Below are positions 1 through 12,800 of a stretch of 64,000 nt of DNA, piece after piece. The DNA lies in the NCBI GenBank assembly GCA_018398765.1, contig JAHBMJ010002315.1, positions 1 to 64,000 on the forward strand. Direction: 5' to 3'. This stretch comes from Chromera velia. Its lineage: Eukaryota; Sar; Chromeraceae. A program made the position numbers and the translations under genes. The notes beneath the pieces are model-generated. The model ran no database searches. It was not told where the DNA came from and saw nothing but the letters and a program-made list of their open reading frames with translations. How positions within the stretch are numbered: position 1 is the stretch's first letter; each line of letters starts with the position of its first letter.

Positions 1-1605
1 ATTTGAATCAGCATGCGTGACGGATCGGTACGTGCAAAAGTTTTTTCGGGACCTTCATATTTGAGGTTGAAAGTCATATTGATCAAATATTTGATCGTAT
101 TTGATAGGTCTTTTAAACACTAGGTCCTCCCTGACTGGATATTTGATTTAAGCTTAAGCCCTACCTCAAATCAAATCAAATCAAATCAAACATGGTCACT
201 AGTCACATCATCATCATTATCATCATCATCATATAAAAAGAAAATCTGATTAATTGATCAATCTTCCTCGATTTTAAGTTCAAGCAGGACTGGTTTCTCC
301 TGGCAGGCCTTTGTGGTTGGGTCTGATTGTTTTTTTTCTTTCCTTAGCAACCAATAGCAACTTGAAGTCTGAGCTTAGATTGAGCTTAAACCATCAAATG
401 GTATAAGTTTACTTTTGACAGTGGACCGCGGAGGTTCAACACAGAATACAAACCCTAATCCTTATAAAGTAGTGCCACTGTAGTAGGCCAAACAGTGTAC
501 ACACAGTTTTCTAGGCAGTTTTTTATTTAGTTCAGAGATGTAAAATGTACCTAACTAATAGTCACCAGCCAATCTGAGCCTCTTTTGCTAAGCCTAGGCG
601 AAATTCATTACATACATGGTCTCTCAGTACATGATATCGAATGGTCGGGGCCGGACAGAGAGAAGGAAAATCAAATGCAGCTGACACTTGCGCGGAGGTC
701 TGGATACAAGAATTATTGTGCATAGGGCTACACGTATCTACACGTCACAGGGAGACTCGGAGTGCGTCGATGCTATAGCATTAGTACACATGCATAGCAG
801 TGCGAAAATGCTGAAAAGGAGTCGAAGAAAGATATATGCACATCTAGAAAAGAAAGATCGACGGAATCATGAGAGAAACTGCACTGGAGCCAACCAGGCT
901 CATTTCTGAACTAAGTCTTTGTGATATGTGTACATGCTGACAGCAATCCGAATCTTTTTGATGTCTCGATCCTTTCATGCTCCCAAACTTAATACCCCGA
1001 ATCCGGCCTCCTCCGCTTGAACGGCATTGCGGTGAAAGACACGAAAAAAAGAGCAGAGAGAGAGAGAGAGGCGGAGAGAAGAGAAGAGAAGAGAACAGAT
1101 TGACTCGGAGTTAGGTCTGCTTTCAGCTACGCATGAGACAGGTACTGTACTGGGAGGATTTGCGGGCCAAGAATGCCAAAAGGGAGGGAAAACAGCCCAA
1201 AAATTGCAGACTTTGAACTTGGGACGAAAAGAGGTGAGAAGAGAGATGAGAATCAATATCACATATTTGTGAGGACTTTCTTGACCCGACTTACCATCGT
1301 GAATATCTTTACACCGGGTCGTTGCAAGGCAGATAAAACGGCCGGTCCTCACGACTCCCTCCCAGATTTAGAACTCAAGACAATATAGAAAAAGTGGAAA
1401 GGATTGCTCTCTGGGAAATCACGCTACATGTCAAGCACAAAGAGGTCTTGGCCTCCCTGTGCGATTTGATTTCTCCCCCGTGTGCCCTCTCCCCCATGCT
1501 GAAGATACGAGTGCCGGAAAAGCAACAGATCGGGAAAAAATGATCAACTGCCAACGCCCAATGCCCTACACAACGCATCAAAGTACTTAATCGAAATCCT
1601 CTTCA
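1..1605. other. Intergenic region downstream of the RNF213-like gene
   Basis: AT-rich sequence without a convincing reading frame. It holds an AAATC/TCAAA tandem run near 166-190, a TCATCA-rich run near 204-231 and a GA-rich run near 1050-1095. The region lies 3' of the minus-strand RNF213-like gene, so its right end should carry that gene's 3' UTR and polyadenylation signal, which I cannot place with confidence. Confidence 0.6.
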
Positions 1606-3807
1606 TCACTTCAGGAATTTCTGTTTCGTCGAGAGACCGTTGCTGCACTGCCATTTTTGGTTGAGCTGACTGTCATAAAACAGCTGCTCGAGCCCAAACT
1701 GACAGAGGGCCGCAAGAAGAGAGACCCTCCTTCCATGATCCCCACCATGAACGGCCCTGCTTGCCTGCTCGATCCAACCCTTGATCTCTTCGCACGGCTC
1801 CTCTGCGAATCGCTGAGGGATTGACGGACTCTGGGCCCACGCCCAAGCAGCCACAGCCCGAAGATACTCCAGCTGCAGCGTCTCTCGCAAAAGAGAAGAG
1901 GAAAGGAGAATGTCCCTACCCAGTCTCTGATCGAGGGACAGCAGGTTGTTGGCATCCAGAAGCCCCGAAATGCTTGCGAAGTCCTTCAGGCCTGCGTTGA
2001 CTGAGGTCTCGAACCTCACAGGAATTCCACAGAACCACAGAACGAAGGAGAGAATTGCCTGTGCAAGGGCTGGGTCTCTCTGCCCAGCAACTATCGTTAG
2101 TCGCCGCAATTCCTGCAACGGAAATGTTGATTACAATTTCAGAAGAGAGGCACCCTGAGAGCAGAGAAGGACCAGAGAAGAGCTGACAAAGATTATGTGA
2201 AAAAAACATGTCCCGAGAAACGGAAAACCAACCTTTTCGATCTCCCTTAGAATCGAAATCGTCTGAGGAAGTTGATAGTGAAGCTTCGAGAGCAGGGATT
2301 TCTCTGGTGCCGAGTCGGAGTAGATCATCTCTTCGAGCTCGTTTGCAAGAAGGGCCTGCAACAACACAGGGATGCAAAGAAGGTCGAGAGGGATAGAAGG
2401 AAGATGGACAGAGACGGGGGCGGCTGCAAAGTGATCAACGAGACCGTCACGTTGACAGCAGGAAAGAGTCTTGCAGCTGCACTATTTTCTGGGCTGAATC
2501 TGTCTTTTCTGCTAAGAATTTATCTTGACGGACCTTCTTTCTCAGATCGAGGACTTCCACGAGCTGGTCCTGCAGCTGCTTCAGGTAGGCGAACTCGTGT
2601 GTCCCCCCAGCTGACAGGCTGAGGTTTCCCGCAATGAAGCTCGGCAGCATCGGAAAGAGATGCTCTGACGGGATGAAGACGAACATGTGCTCCTCACGAC
2701 ATCCGAAAGGATCCCCCTCTAGGGACTGAGGAGTGAATCCCCCACTCTCCGCCAGAGAAGCGATGATATACCGCTGCCGCTCTTCGCGACGGGCGTAGAA
2801 CGCCTTCGCGCAAAGCCCGAGACTCTGGTCGCCTGGCAGAATCATCGCGAGCGGAAGTTCTAGAAGGGGTGTTTCGAGGCAGATCTTCTTTACTCCATCC
2901 AAGTCCAGGCAGTCGTGCCTGCAAGTTGCGCAGAGGAATTTCAGATTGTACATCGTCAACAGCGGAGGACGGCAGCTGGCATGTTTCGCTATTCCATCGA
3001 CTTTGCTTGCGTGGCATGAGCAGCAAGACCATAAGGCTGACGGCCGGTTGGCGGACTGGAACGCTGCCAGCTAGAAAAAACACACAGAAGAAAAGACTAA
3101 ACAAAACTTCAAATGGAACAAAGCGCTCACACCAGAAACACAGAGAAGAGGCAACCAATGAAGAAACGAAACTGAACTACCGACCAGAAAAATTTTGGAA
3201 AGAAAAAAGAACACAGGTCGACTGACTGTGGCATGTGCATCCAGACAGCACAGAAGTCCTCGCTCATAGACTCAATTTTCACACGAATTTCCTCTGGATG
3301 CCCAGGGGTTAGTCTCCTCTCCCCCTGCAGTTGAGACAGAGCTTTGCTGACAGTGAGCGTCTCTGCCTCTCTCTTGGAGATACGTCGCTAGAAATGGGAC
3401 TTGAAGAGCCTCACAAGCCACACAAAGTGGGGAAGGATGTGAAGCAGTGAGTCCTTGGGGCGCTTCTCCTGCTGTGACAATGCTCGCAGGAAACGAAGGA
3501 CACCAAGCGAAGCGTCTGAAGGAAGGGCCTGCCAAAGAGTCTCCACAGTAAAGAGAGGGATGTACTTCCAATGGGACGGGAGAAGACGACTTCTTTTGGT
3601 TTTTGACCAGCTGCTCAAACGCTTTTTTGTGTAGTCTTCAGACATGAGGATGGCATCGGCTAGGGAGTCCCAAGCAAACTCTCGACAGGCTTGCTCTTTT
3701 CTCTCCACAAAACCCCGAATCAGTGTCCCCCGCTCTCGGAGGACAGGATCGATGAGCGCATCCTGACATCCGATCTCCAAAGTCTCTCTCAGCTGGCTGT
3801 TTGTCAA
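1606..3807 (-). CDS. RNF213: RNF213-like gene, C-terminal domain exons
   Basis: Four exons follow the RZ exon at about 3807-3388, 2959-2490, 2359-2232 and 2112-1606. The second holds MILPGDQSLGLCAKAFYARR, which matches the human LLPRRRGLGLCATALVSYL. The first holds VETLWQALPSDASLGVLRFL, comparable to human VPILWHFLQKEAELRLVKFL. The last holds LRRLTIVAGQRDPALAQAIL and ends in KQKFLK with its stop at the 1606 edge. Acceptors are TTGCAG-like. The order and lengths fit the C-terminal helical domain of RNF213. Confidence 0.82.
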
Positions 3808-6800
3808 CGGCCACGCTGACTGTCATGGAATCTGCACCAGATGGCGGGGGGCAGGTGAAAAGATACTCTCAATGCAGCAGTGAAGGAGTGCAAACGGAGA
3901 CAGCGACGCTTCCTCCTCACCCACAAAATGCCGTCTTCTGATTGCGGCGATGTCCTTCAAAATTCCCCGAGCCGCTCGCTTGCTAAGCTCACTGTCGAAG
4001 TAAGCAGCATCTGTGGACAAAAGGCCGCGGCCAAGAAGCGCAGCAGCTACCAGAGCTCGCAGAGAATGAAAAGAGGCGGGGTTTGGCCGTCTCACTGTGG
4101 TGTTGTGATCCGGTCTTGCCGTCAGGCGATCCTCCTCGATGTACCCGCGGTCGATAGGCAAGTGGTGCGCACCTTCGTTGTACTGCTGTCTGACACGGGC
4201 TACTTGACCGAGCCGTTGATTTTCTGCGTGGAGGTGGTCGGTGGAGTTCTTGCCACCGATCTGGGCTCCACAACCTTCGACAGGGCAGCGTCTCTCGTCT
4301 TGCATGTGGACACACCCTTCTGCAGTCACATGGGATGACACAAAAAAACACATGGCAGGGCCAGAAATAAAATCAACACACAGCAGGGCGGGAAACAATA
4401 AAAAAACGTGGCCATACAGCCCAGAGGTCGGAACAGGAAGCCGGAAGAATCGCATTTCTGAAAAAACAAAAGTAACGAGAGCAATGACTGACTGACCAGT
4501 GGTGTACAAGTGTCTATTGGGACAGAGGTACGCATAGTGTCGAGGTTCCGCGATTCTGAGCTTTCTCAAAGAACACTGTGGGACTCATGCCGGTCAGAAA
4601 AGACTGCTGAATATTAGATTCTGTCGGACTGCAAAGAATGCCTCCAAGATGCGCGACAAGAGGAACAGAATCGACCTGTTCCCTCTCACAACTCAGCAGC
4701 GCGGCTGTCAAGTGAAGTACCAAGTCGACAGATTGGACCCGCAGTGACTCTTGCACGTGATCCTGCAATCCGCCTGCCTCAACGTCAAACAGTCGTTCTA
4801 GAGCCTGAACGACATCACCTTCGTTCAAGTGAGCTCTCATCAGACTGACAGGGGTCTGAGAGAAAATGCGTCTTCCGGGAGAAACAGCAGTGTCTTGCAC
4901 TCTGTGCTCGAGAACGTTCAGAAGGCCATTCAAAGGCTGTAAGGGTCCAGCAACACCTCGCAACCCTCGTGCAGTGTCACACACAGCAAGAGAGAGGGCG
5001 CATCGCACCCTCTGCTGACTTTCTGCAGAAGAACATTCTTCCAACACGCCGACAATCCTTCTGGCAGCTGAGTGGGAGGCTTCTTCACTGACAACGCCGA
5101 GTCCCTGGAAGACTACCTCACCCAGCTCACGAAAGCTGCTAACGGCTGCGTACAGCGGTAGGATCCCCCCTCCCCTCCGCCATCCGTCGGCAAAAAAACG
5201 TCTCATTTCAGAGAGCTTCTCAAGATCCTCAGGGAAGTCAGACCTGTCCCCGACCTCACTCGCCCTTCCTTCGAGCCCCCGAGAAAACAAATGTCGAGTG
5301 GCGCCTATCTCAGGGCTCCCTCCGGTGAGGCATCGCAGAAAGAATATCTCTAGCTCCCGATGGAGGTCTGGGTTCAGCGAATCTCTACCCTGGCAGAGAA
5401 TGCTCAACACACCTCTAGCCACCTGCTTTACATCCTCCAAAGCGTCAAGACCCATCCCCTCGACACCTGTTCGATGCTCGACATCAGCCTCGGCTGCTGC
5501 TGGCACCGCAAGCAAAGTAGGGGAAGGTGGTGGAGATACGGGGGGCGAACGAGTTCCAGAGCCTGCAGGCGCAGCAGCGGCTGGTGCGGAAGGACGCGGT
5601 CCTGACATTGTTTCTTCATTCTGCTGGGACGGGAGAAGAATACAAGAGAGGAAGGCTGCGATGAGACGAGTGATCTTCATGGACGGCGACCACTCACACG
5701 CGACTGGCGGGTGCTTCTTGCAGGTCCAGCCAGGGATCATCCTGCCATCCCACACAGGCGCAACCCCTCCCACTGCAACCGCGTCATCTACTGATTGTTC
5801 ATCTCTGCACAGGTGAAGAAGACACTCTGCAAGCCTGTGCATCATCTTCTTCAGAGTCCCGACTACCAGTATGCGAAGGAAGGGAAGGTTCATCCCACCT
5901 GACTGATCAGCGATGCTTCCAAGTCTCCGCATGTGGTACAAGTCATTCTGCCAGAGCTCATCCAGACCTTCGGCAAATGGTTGACCCTCCACCCACTCTT
6001 CTGTATGGGACTGCGTGTGCATCCCATGCCCAGGTCCATCCCAGCTGACCCAAGCTTGGGAAAGGAGAACAGCGAAGGTGTCGTCCTGCGCGAATTCCTG
6101 TGCAATGATGAATTTGCTCAGCCTCTCCGACATAGACAGCCGGGTACCATCATCTGCCAGTCCGAAGACTGCAAAGATAAAATTGACAAAGCTGGTCGCG
6201 AGGGTTGTGCTCACTCCAGCACCTTCGCGTGCAACCGAATCACGCCAAGGGCAGGGGATGCGGTCGTTAAAGAGCAATCCAGCCGTCACCGTTTCTACCA
6301 GGGAGTCGGAAACAGTAGCAGACGGAGTCACGCTTTGCATGACACTCTGCAGCTCTTTTCGGAGGAAGAGAAACAGATCTATCAGCATCCTGCAGCAGGC
6401 GAGGATGACATCTTGATCCCGCCTGTCGTCTGGCAAGAGATCCTCTCCAGTGCGCGAGATCAGGATCTCAGCCAGCTCAATACCGGCCTTTAACAAGTTC
6501 ATGACAAAAAGGTCGAAATCCTCAGCGAGAGAAGCGATCTCTGCTGGTGAAGAGGATAAAGAGGAAGCCTTCGTTACTTTCTGTTGGCTGCATGGTTGGA
6601 GCTTCTGCAGGCCGGCCTTCCACGGCATCCATATGGAATCCTCTGGCAGCACTTCGGAGTTGGGAACCCCGATTGCGACCAGATGGCGCCATGCACAGCC
6701 CTCTACAGAGTGGAGAAGCTGAAGTCGGTGTGACTCCCGAACAAGCTGTGTGATGCGCTGCTGGACATGCCAGAGTGGCTGCAGGTTTGCTGGCGGGGAG

Positions 6801-9800
6801 CGAGCCTCAGCGCCTGTAGGCATGTTCTCACCAGTCACCACCGCCGCGGCAGCAGCAGCGGCCGCGACGATACGTGTGGGTCTGGAATCACCCAGAGCCT
6901 TCTCGGTTGTATTTGAGACTGAGGAAGTATCTCCCTCTACCCGGGCTGCACCGTGATACTTCTCTCCCGCTCTCAAACTACGAGTCCCAGAAGGGGCCTC
7001 CGAGAACCACTGAGTCACCCACAACTGCAAAAAGCTTGCCTCTTTCCAGCAGACAGAGGCAAAGAGCTTCAAACTGGACACAATCGCAGCGTCACAGAAA
7101 GAATCTGAGTTGCAGTTGGGAAAAAAGGCGGTCAAAAAGTGCTGCAGAATGAGAACAGCAGCGGGAGTCACAGAGCCACCTCCATCTACCTGTGGATGGC
7201 CCAAGAGCCGAAGCCACTCGGGAGGCAGAGTCTCACGAACGAACCCGTCGGCAGCTGCAACAAGCAAAGACGGGCAAGCCTCCACCAATTCCACGACCGC
7301 AAACAGGATCTGTGCGTGCATCTGATTCCGAAAGAGAAGGTGGACTTTGAACGGTGGAATGGCGTCTTCAAAAAGGTCGCACAGATCCTCGAACTTCGCC
7401 CTTGAGAATTCGTCGGGTTTTGCAAGAAGCAGAAGTGCGTCGGGAGGCACTCGAACAGAGTCAGCACACAGAAGTGCCACACATAAAAGCACAGCTGCGA
7501 CAGAGCTTTCGCAGATGTCTTTCTGCAGCTTTTCCTTTGTGAAACGCTGTATAGCTTCTGCTACATACCTAGCCTTCCATCTCGGGGGAAGGTTTTCCCC
7601 GTCAAGAACCTTGCACGCATCTTTGATAGCCTCCTGGAAGCTTTTGTCGGCTTCCGGAAGAGCTTCAAAGTTTCCAAGGTCGAACGCCTCTAACCACTTC
7701 ACGACACGAGCAAAGATGAAGGGAAAGAACGGGAAAATGATCGGTGACGCGCCCCCTCTCTCTGTCACCTCTTCGTCACAGTCCCGACCTTCCCACCCGT
7801 TTCGAGTATCCAGACCTCTGTCCAGTCGAAGGGGACACTGGGTTGAGAGAGGCTGGAACGATACCCAAGAAGCCACACCAGGAATTCCTGAAACGCTCTG
7901 ATGTGAAAACAGCTTTCCCCACACCTCAAGGTTACCAGAAAAATCGGCTCGAGAGAGGCGCAGGTTCTCTCGGCAGTCAGCGAAGGCAAGAAGGCTGACA
8001 AACACGCTGCAGAGTGTCTGGGAGAAGAACATCTCCAGAGCACTCATGCATATGCGCTCTGCCCCACCTGCAGAGCCTCCCAGCGCTCTGACCACCTGCC
8101 TTATCCACTCTCCGTTCTTCACAGGAGGGTACGCAAGGAGTTCGTCCAGGGCCCGTTGGACAAGCAGACGCACGGCGGGCAACGGTTCCCCGTGCTCACC
8201 TCGGAGGTAATAGCTCAAACGCCGTTGAGATTCTTCCAGGACAGACCTTGCACCTCCGTAGCCTACAGCGCAGCTTGGAAGACAGAACACCAAACGAGAC
8301 GCCATGCAGCCAATGTTGCTCTGCAGTATCTTGATCGCACGCTCGAGGGTGAGAATCTCGCGCGACAGAGGCAAGGGGGTCCAATCCCTCCCCTCATGAT
8401 GATGCAGGTCCCGGTAGCGACCTGCTTCACTGCACTGCAAGAAGTGTGCGAATGTCAGCCCTGTTGAGCCCTCTCGCTCAACCATCCTGTCTACAGAGAC
8501 CACGTGCCAGTCCTTCTGGAAAATGAGAGAGAATGACGTGGAGGAAGTCAATGCGCTTCCACTGCCTGTGGACAGGAGGGAGTGAACGATGACCACGTGC
8601 TTGTGGTGTACCGTGTCCACCTTCTCGGCGGATTCTGGCCGAGAGACTCCTCGCATGCGTGCCTTCTTGTGCATGCACTGAAAGCAGAGCTCGTGTAGAG
8701 TCCGGGTGACAAAACAGCCTGCTTTCCTGTCATGTAGCCCATCCTGAGCCAACCCTTCTGTGGCATCTTCAATTCGAATGAGAAGAAAGGCATCCCTTCT
8801 GCTGGGACTCGCAGCTGCCGCGGCCCCTCCACCCCCTCCTGGAAGTTTCAGTGCCTCCTCGTGCCAGTTGTCGCACGTGAAGAAGGCCTCGACCTGGTCT
8901 CTCACAGACTGCTGAGAAGACAGCGGATCTACGTGGAGATGGACGAAGGAGGAATTCGAAACGAGGCCAGCGTCGTTGATGCGACGACGGAGACTGGCTT
9001 CGAGATCGTTGAGAGTCCACGTGTGGGTAGGCTCTTCTGAGAGAATGAAGAGTTGGAGACAGTCTGCATTTCTCAAAAGGTCCATGTCTGGAGTCTGGCA
9101 AGGACCGCGCACTGCGGCTGCTCCCATCACCGTGCAATCCAATCCCGCCCCTTCCGACAGCTGGCAAAGCGCTTCAACCACCACCGCTGGTGCACTTTCA
9201 TGACGCTGGTACCAGAAGTACTCCCTCAGCATCCAGTTCACGTCGTCGGGCTCCAAGACTGGAGAGGCCTGTTCAAAGTCCCCAACTGCCAGACGAAGCA
9301 TGCTCTTGGGAGAGGCGGCCCAAAGCAGCTTCAGCAGCATCGCATCGCGCGAAAAGCCAGGAATGCCGAAAAGCGGAAACCCGAGCAGACCCGGAAGAGA
9401 GCATTCCGACTGCTTCTGAGAAGAAACCAGATGGGAAACGAAGAGACTGTTTGGTGTACAGTCGTCCAGAAATCCAGGGACCATATAGGACACCCACGAG
9501 TTGTCTTTCATGCTCTTAGCAACACGATGGTCGTGATCCGTGTCAGCTGTGGCAGCAAGAGCAGCAGCAGAAGGAGCAGCAGAAGCAGAAGCGACCGGGG
9601 GCTGTCTCACGGGAGGAGAGCCGAGAAAGAATCGTCGCATGCTTTTCATGGGGCGGCTCAGAGCTGCCGTACCGCATGCTGCAGATCTCTGAAAAATCTC
9701 CTCGAAGAAGGTCTCTGCTGCGATCCCGTCCTCTGCTTCCGACAAGCCAGGAAAACCGACAAGGGACTCATCATCTAGTCTCACTTTCTCGCACCTGTGG

Positions 9801-12800
9801 CGGAACTGAGGGGGAAGAAGCCAGAGATCTTCCAGGTCCACTACGAGAACGCAGCGAAAGCGGGGGTACACGGGACACGGCTTGCTGTGAGCTTGCATGG
9901 AGATCGTCACAAACTTGGAGCGGCCCTGAGTTCGCCAATGCTGCAGACAGAAGCAAGTGAAGAATTGTGGACCTACTCGATAAAACAATGGAATCAACTT
10001 ACTTTTGTGTCATTTCAGACCATGTCAAGGAGCTGAAAAACTCTCTTCACTTCATGAAGACTTTGATTCACTGCAAATCGAAATGGGAGACCAAAAATTG
10101 GAACTGGGGTTGACAGAGAAAAGCTGAGTGCCTGACTGACTTGATTGAGTAGGTCAGCCAGTGACTTGTAGAGGAAACGGCATCTGTACAGGATTGCCGT
10201 GTGCCCGGTGCGCATGCACCCCATCACTCTTTGCAGTTCGTAAAGAACTCGCTCGTCGGTCCACACAGCCTGATCGTCAGATCCCCAGATCACCTCAGTC
10301 TCTGTATGGCACAGCAGGCCCAGATCAAAAAGCAGGTTGACTGCCCTTCCGTGCTGCGTGAACAGCATAAGATGACGTCCGTCCGTCTCCTCAAGGTTTC
10401 GAGCGATTTGTTGAAGATCCATCTCCTGGTTGAGCACGGTGCTGCAGGACGGTCAGAGACTCTCGCCTGTGAGCCCCCTGGCACCCTCCAGGGTCTCTTC
10501 AACGGGCAAATCCGTTGCGTCGTCCTTCAGTAACCCGGCGCACAGACGGATGCGGTTGACACAATGCCGAAAGCTGTCAGCACAAGTGGTGCAATAGTCT
10601 GTTGGGCGTTCATTTCCCAGTCTGAACACAGTCGCTGCGTCTGGCGGGGCAGCAACGGAATCCCTTCCCTCCAAAAGAGCCCGGCAAAGGGCTTCTTGAG
10701 TTCTGCGCTGGACTCTTGAATCGATCGACCCAGAGAAAGCCGAACGGACAGCTCGGTGAATGGCATGGCTGTTGAGCCTGGCCTGGCTGTCCCCTTCGCA
10801 GCACTGGTGCGCAAGCAGCTTGATGAGGACAAGAAAGTCATGCTGCCCATTTGCGACAAAGAAGGGGAGACATAATAAAAGTCACCAACAGGCTGCTTAG
10901 TGTGGGACTGCTTGGAATGGAGCGAAGACCAAGCGATGAAACATAAATAGGAAGCAAAACAGAAGGGCAAAAAGACACAAAGAAAAACGAACAAAAAACG
11001 CCAAGACACATAAAAAGGAAGACACTCGGAGGAGCAGGGGCCGCGACTGACACATGAGTCTCGTGGAAGGGTCTTTGAAGACGTTCAGAACAATCGGTAC
11101 GAGATCTTCGACTCGGGATCGCAAAGCTTCGAGCTGGCTCTCTTGCTGGCGAGAGAGACGAGTCCCACTGTCATTGTAGCACGCCAGAATCAGGGCGTCA
11201 GCAGTCGCCTGCAGGCACTCAAAAGTAGGAACTCCACGATAGATGACGTTCCCATGTCCCATTTTAGCAGGATCGATTTTGTAGTTGCTCGTCGTGACAA
11301 TGGGCAGCTTGATCAGCTTTCCTTCGACCTCAACTCCGTGGTCGACGAATGCATGCAAGAGCATCAGCGGGTTGTGCGGAGAGAAGACTGTCACTCCAAT
11401 CTCCTCGAGAACCAGGATGACTTTGTGATCGAGCTCTCCCTGGATCATCGACTGATGGTAAAGACTCGCCGCTTTCTGTGCTCTCCGCAACAGAGCCTGT
11501 GAAGTCATCGTGGGAGTGCACTGAAGGGTCACTTTTGTCACATGCGGAAACTCCTTCTAGAAGGGACGTTGCCTGTTCTTCAAACTCATGTTCTAGCACA
11601 GAATGTCTACAGCAGACGACTTCGAACTTCCAGGAGTCCCAACGATCGTGATCATGCTGTCAGTCTCGATTGCGAGAAGCACACCGAGAACATTTTCCCG
11701 CACAGCAGCATTCACTGCATACTCTGGAGGGAGCTCCAACCGCTCGCAAATGAAGCCGGAAAGCTCGACAAACGGACGGTCGAAGTCGTCAGGAGAAGGT
11801 ATGAGAAGGAACAGTTTCGGAAGCCTCCCCGAATCAAGACGGGAGCGGACCTCTTCCCATTCGCGACAGAGGGCTTCCATGAAGCTTCTGCGGTCAGCCT
11901 GTGGAAGCCGTTGTGCATATGAGAACAAAAAGGTGGAGCGAACGGCGTCCGAAATCTCCCCCCATCTCGGCAACGCAGGTGGTGAGTCGCTCAACGAGTT
12001 CGCGGTCTACAGGTTGTCACGCGCATCTTCTACGACCTTCTGGAGACGCAGCATTCCGTCAATCGATCGCACCGCTCTCTCCATGTGTCGAAGGTTCACG
12101 AAGGGGAGGTCCGGACCAGCACGGCTGCGGAAGAATGCCTGGGAAGCGAGAAGAAGGCACGTCACCAATCTCCGGAACAACACCCAAAAGGCAGCCGTCT
12201 CACCGAAGTCCCGCAAGTTTCGCAATTTGAGGGCGGCACGCGGGTCATTCCTGCAAACAGATTGCGGGAGAAAACAGGAGGGCACCAAGGATTTATGTTT
12301 GATGGTACGCATGTCGTATACAGCCGTCCGCAGTCACTCAACAACCCATAGTCCTCGCTACCTCTAGCTGGCGTCGGCTTAGTCGACCTTTCTACTTGCA
12401 TTGCACTGCACTAAGTCTTCTTTCTTTACTTATTCTGGATCTAGACTACTGTCTCGCTTCCTCGCTCTGCCCGACCAGCGTCCCGACTTGTCATTGATTT
12501 TCTTTTTACTAAGCCACTTTTTCCTTTCTGAAGCAGAGTTTTATCCCACTTCTTTTTTTTTGCAAAGTGATCCTTTGTTGCGCTGTCAAGCCGGCTGACC
12601 CAAGTCCGGTGGATCCACTGATCAGCCCATGTACCATTCCTTCAGCAACGAGGGCCTCATCAGACAAGTACTTCGGCAGAAAGACCGTTCGCTTCTGCAC
12701 GGCATCTTCCGCTTGATGCACTGTCAGACAATTTCCCGCCGAGGTCTCATTGACCAGTCCAAAGTCCATCGTGTTCATCATCGTTGACTCTGGACATGTG

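Noticed and set aside
975-1352. 125-codon minus-strand frame downstream of the RNF213-like gene
   Set aside because: Ser/Leu-rich translation of a GA-rich simple tract; no splice or homology support.
7347-7901. Several 100-240-codon plus-strand frames across the RNF213-like gene
   Set aside because: They overlap exons whose minus-strand translation aligns with RNF213; none shows independent protein character.
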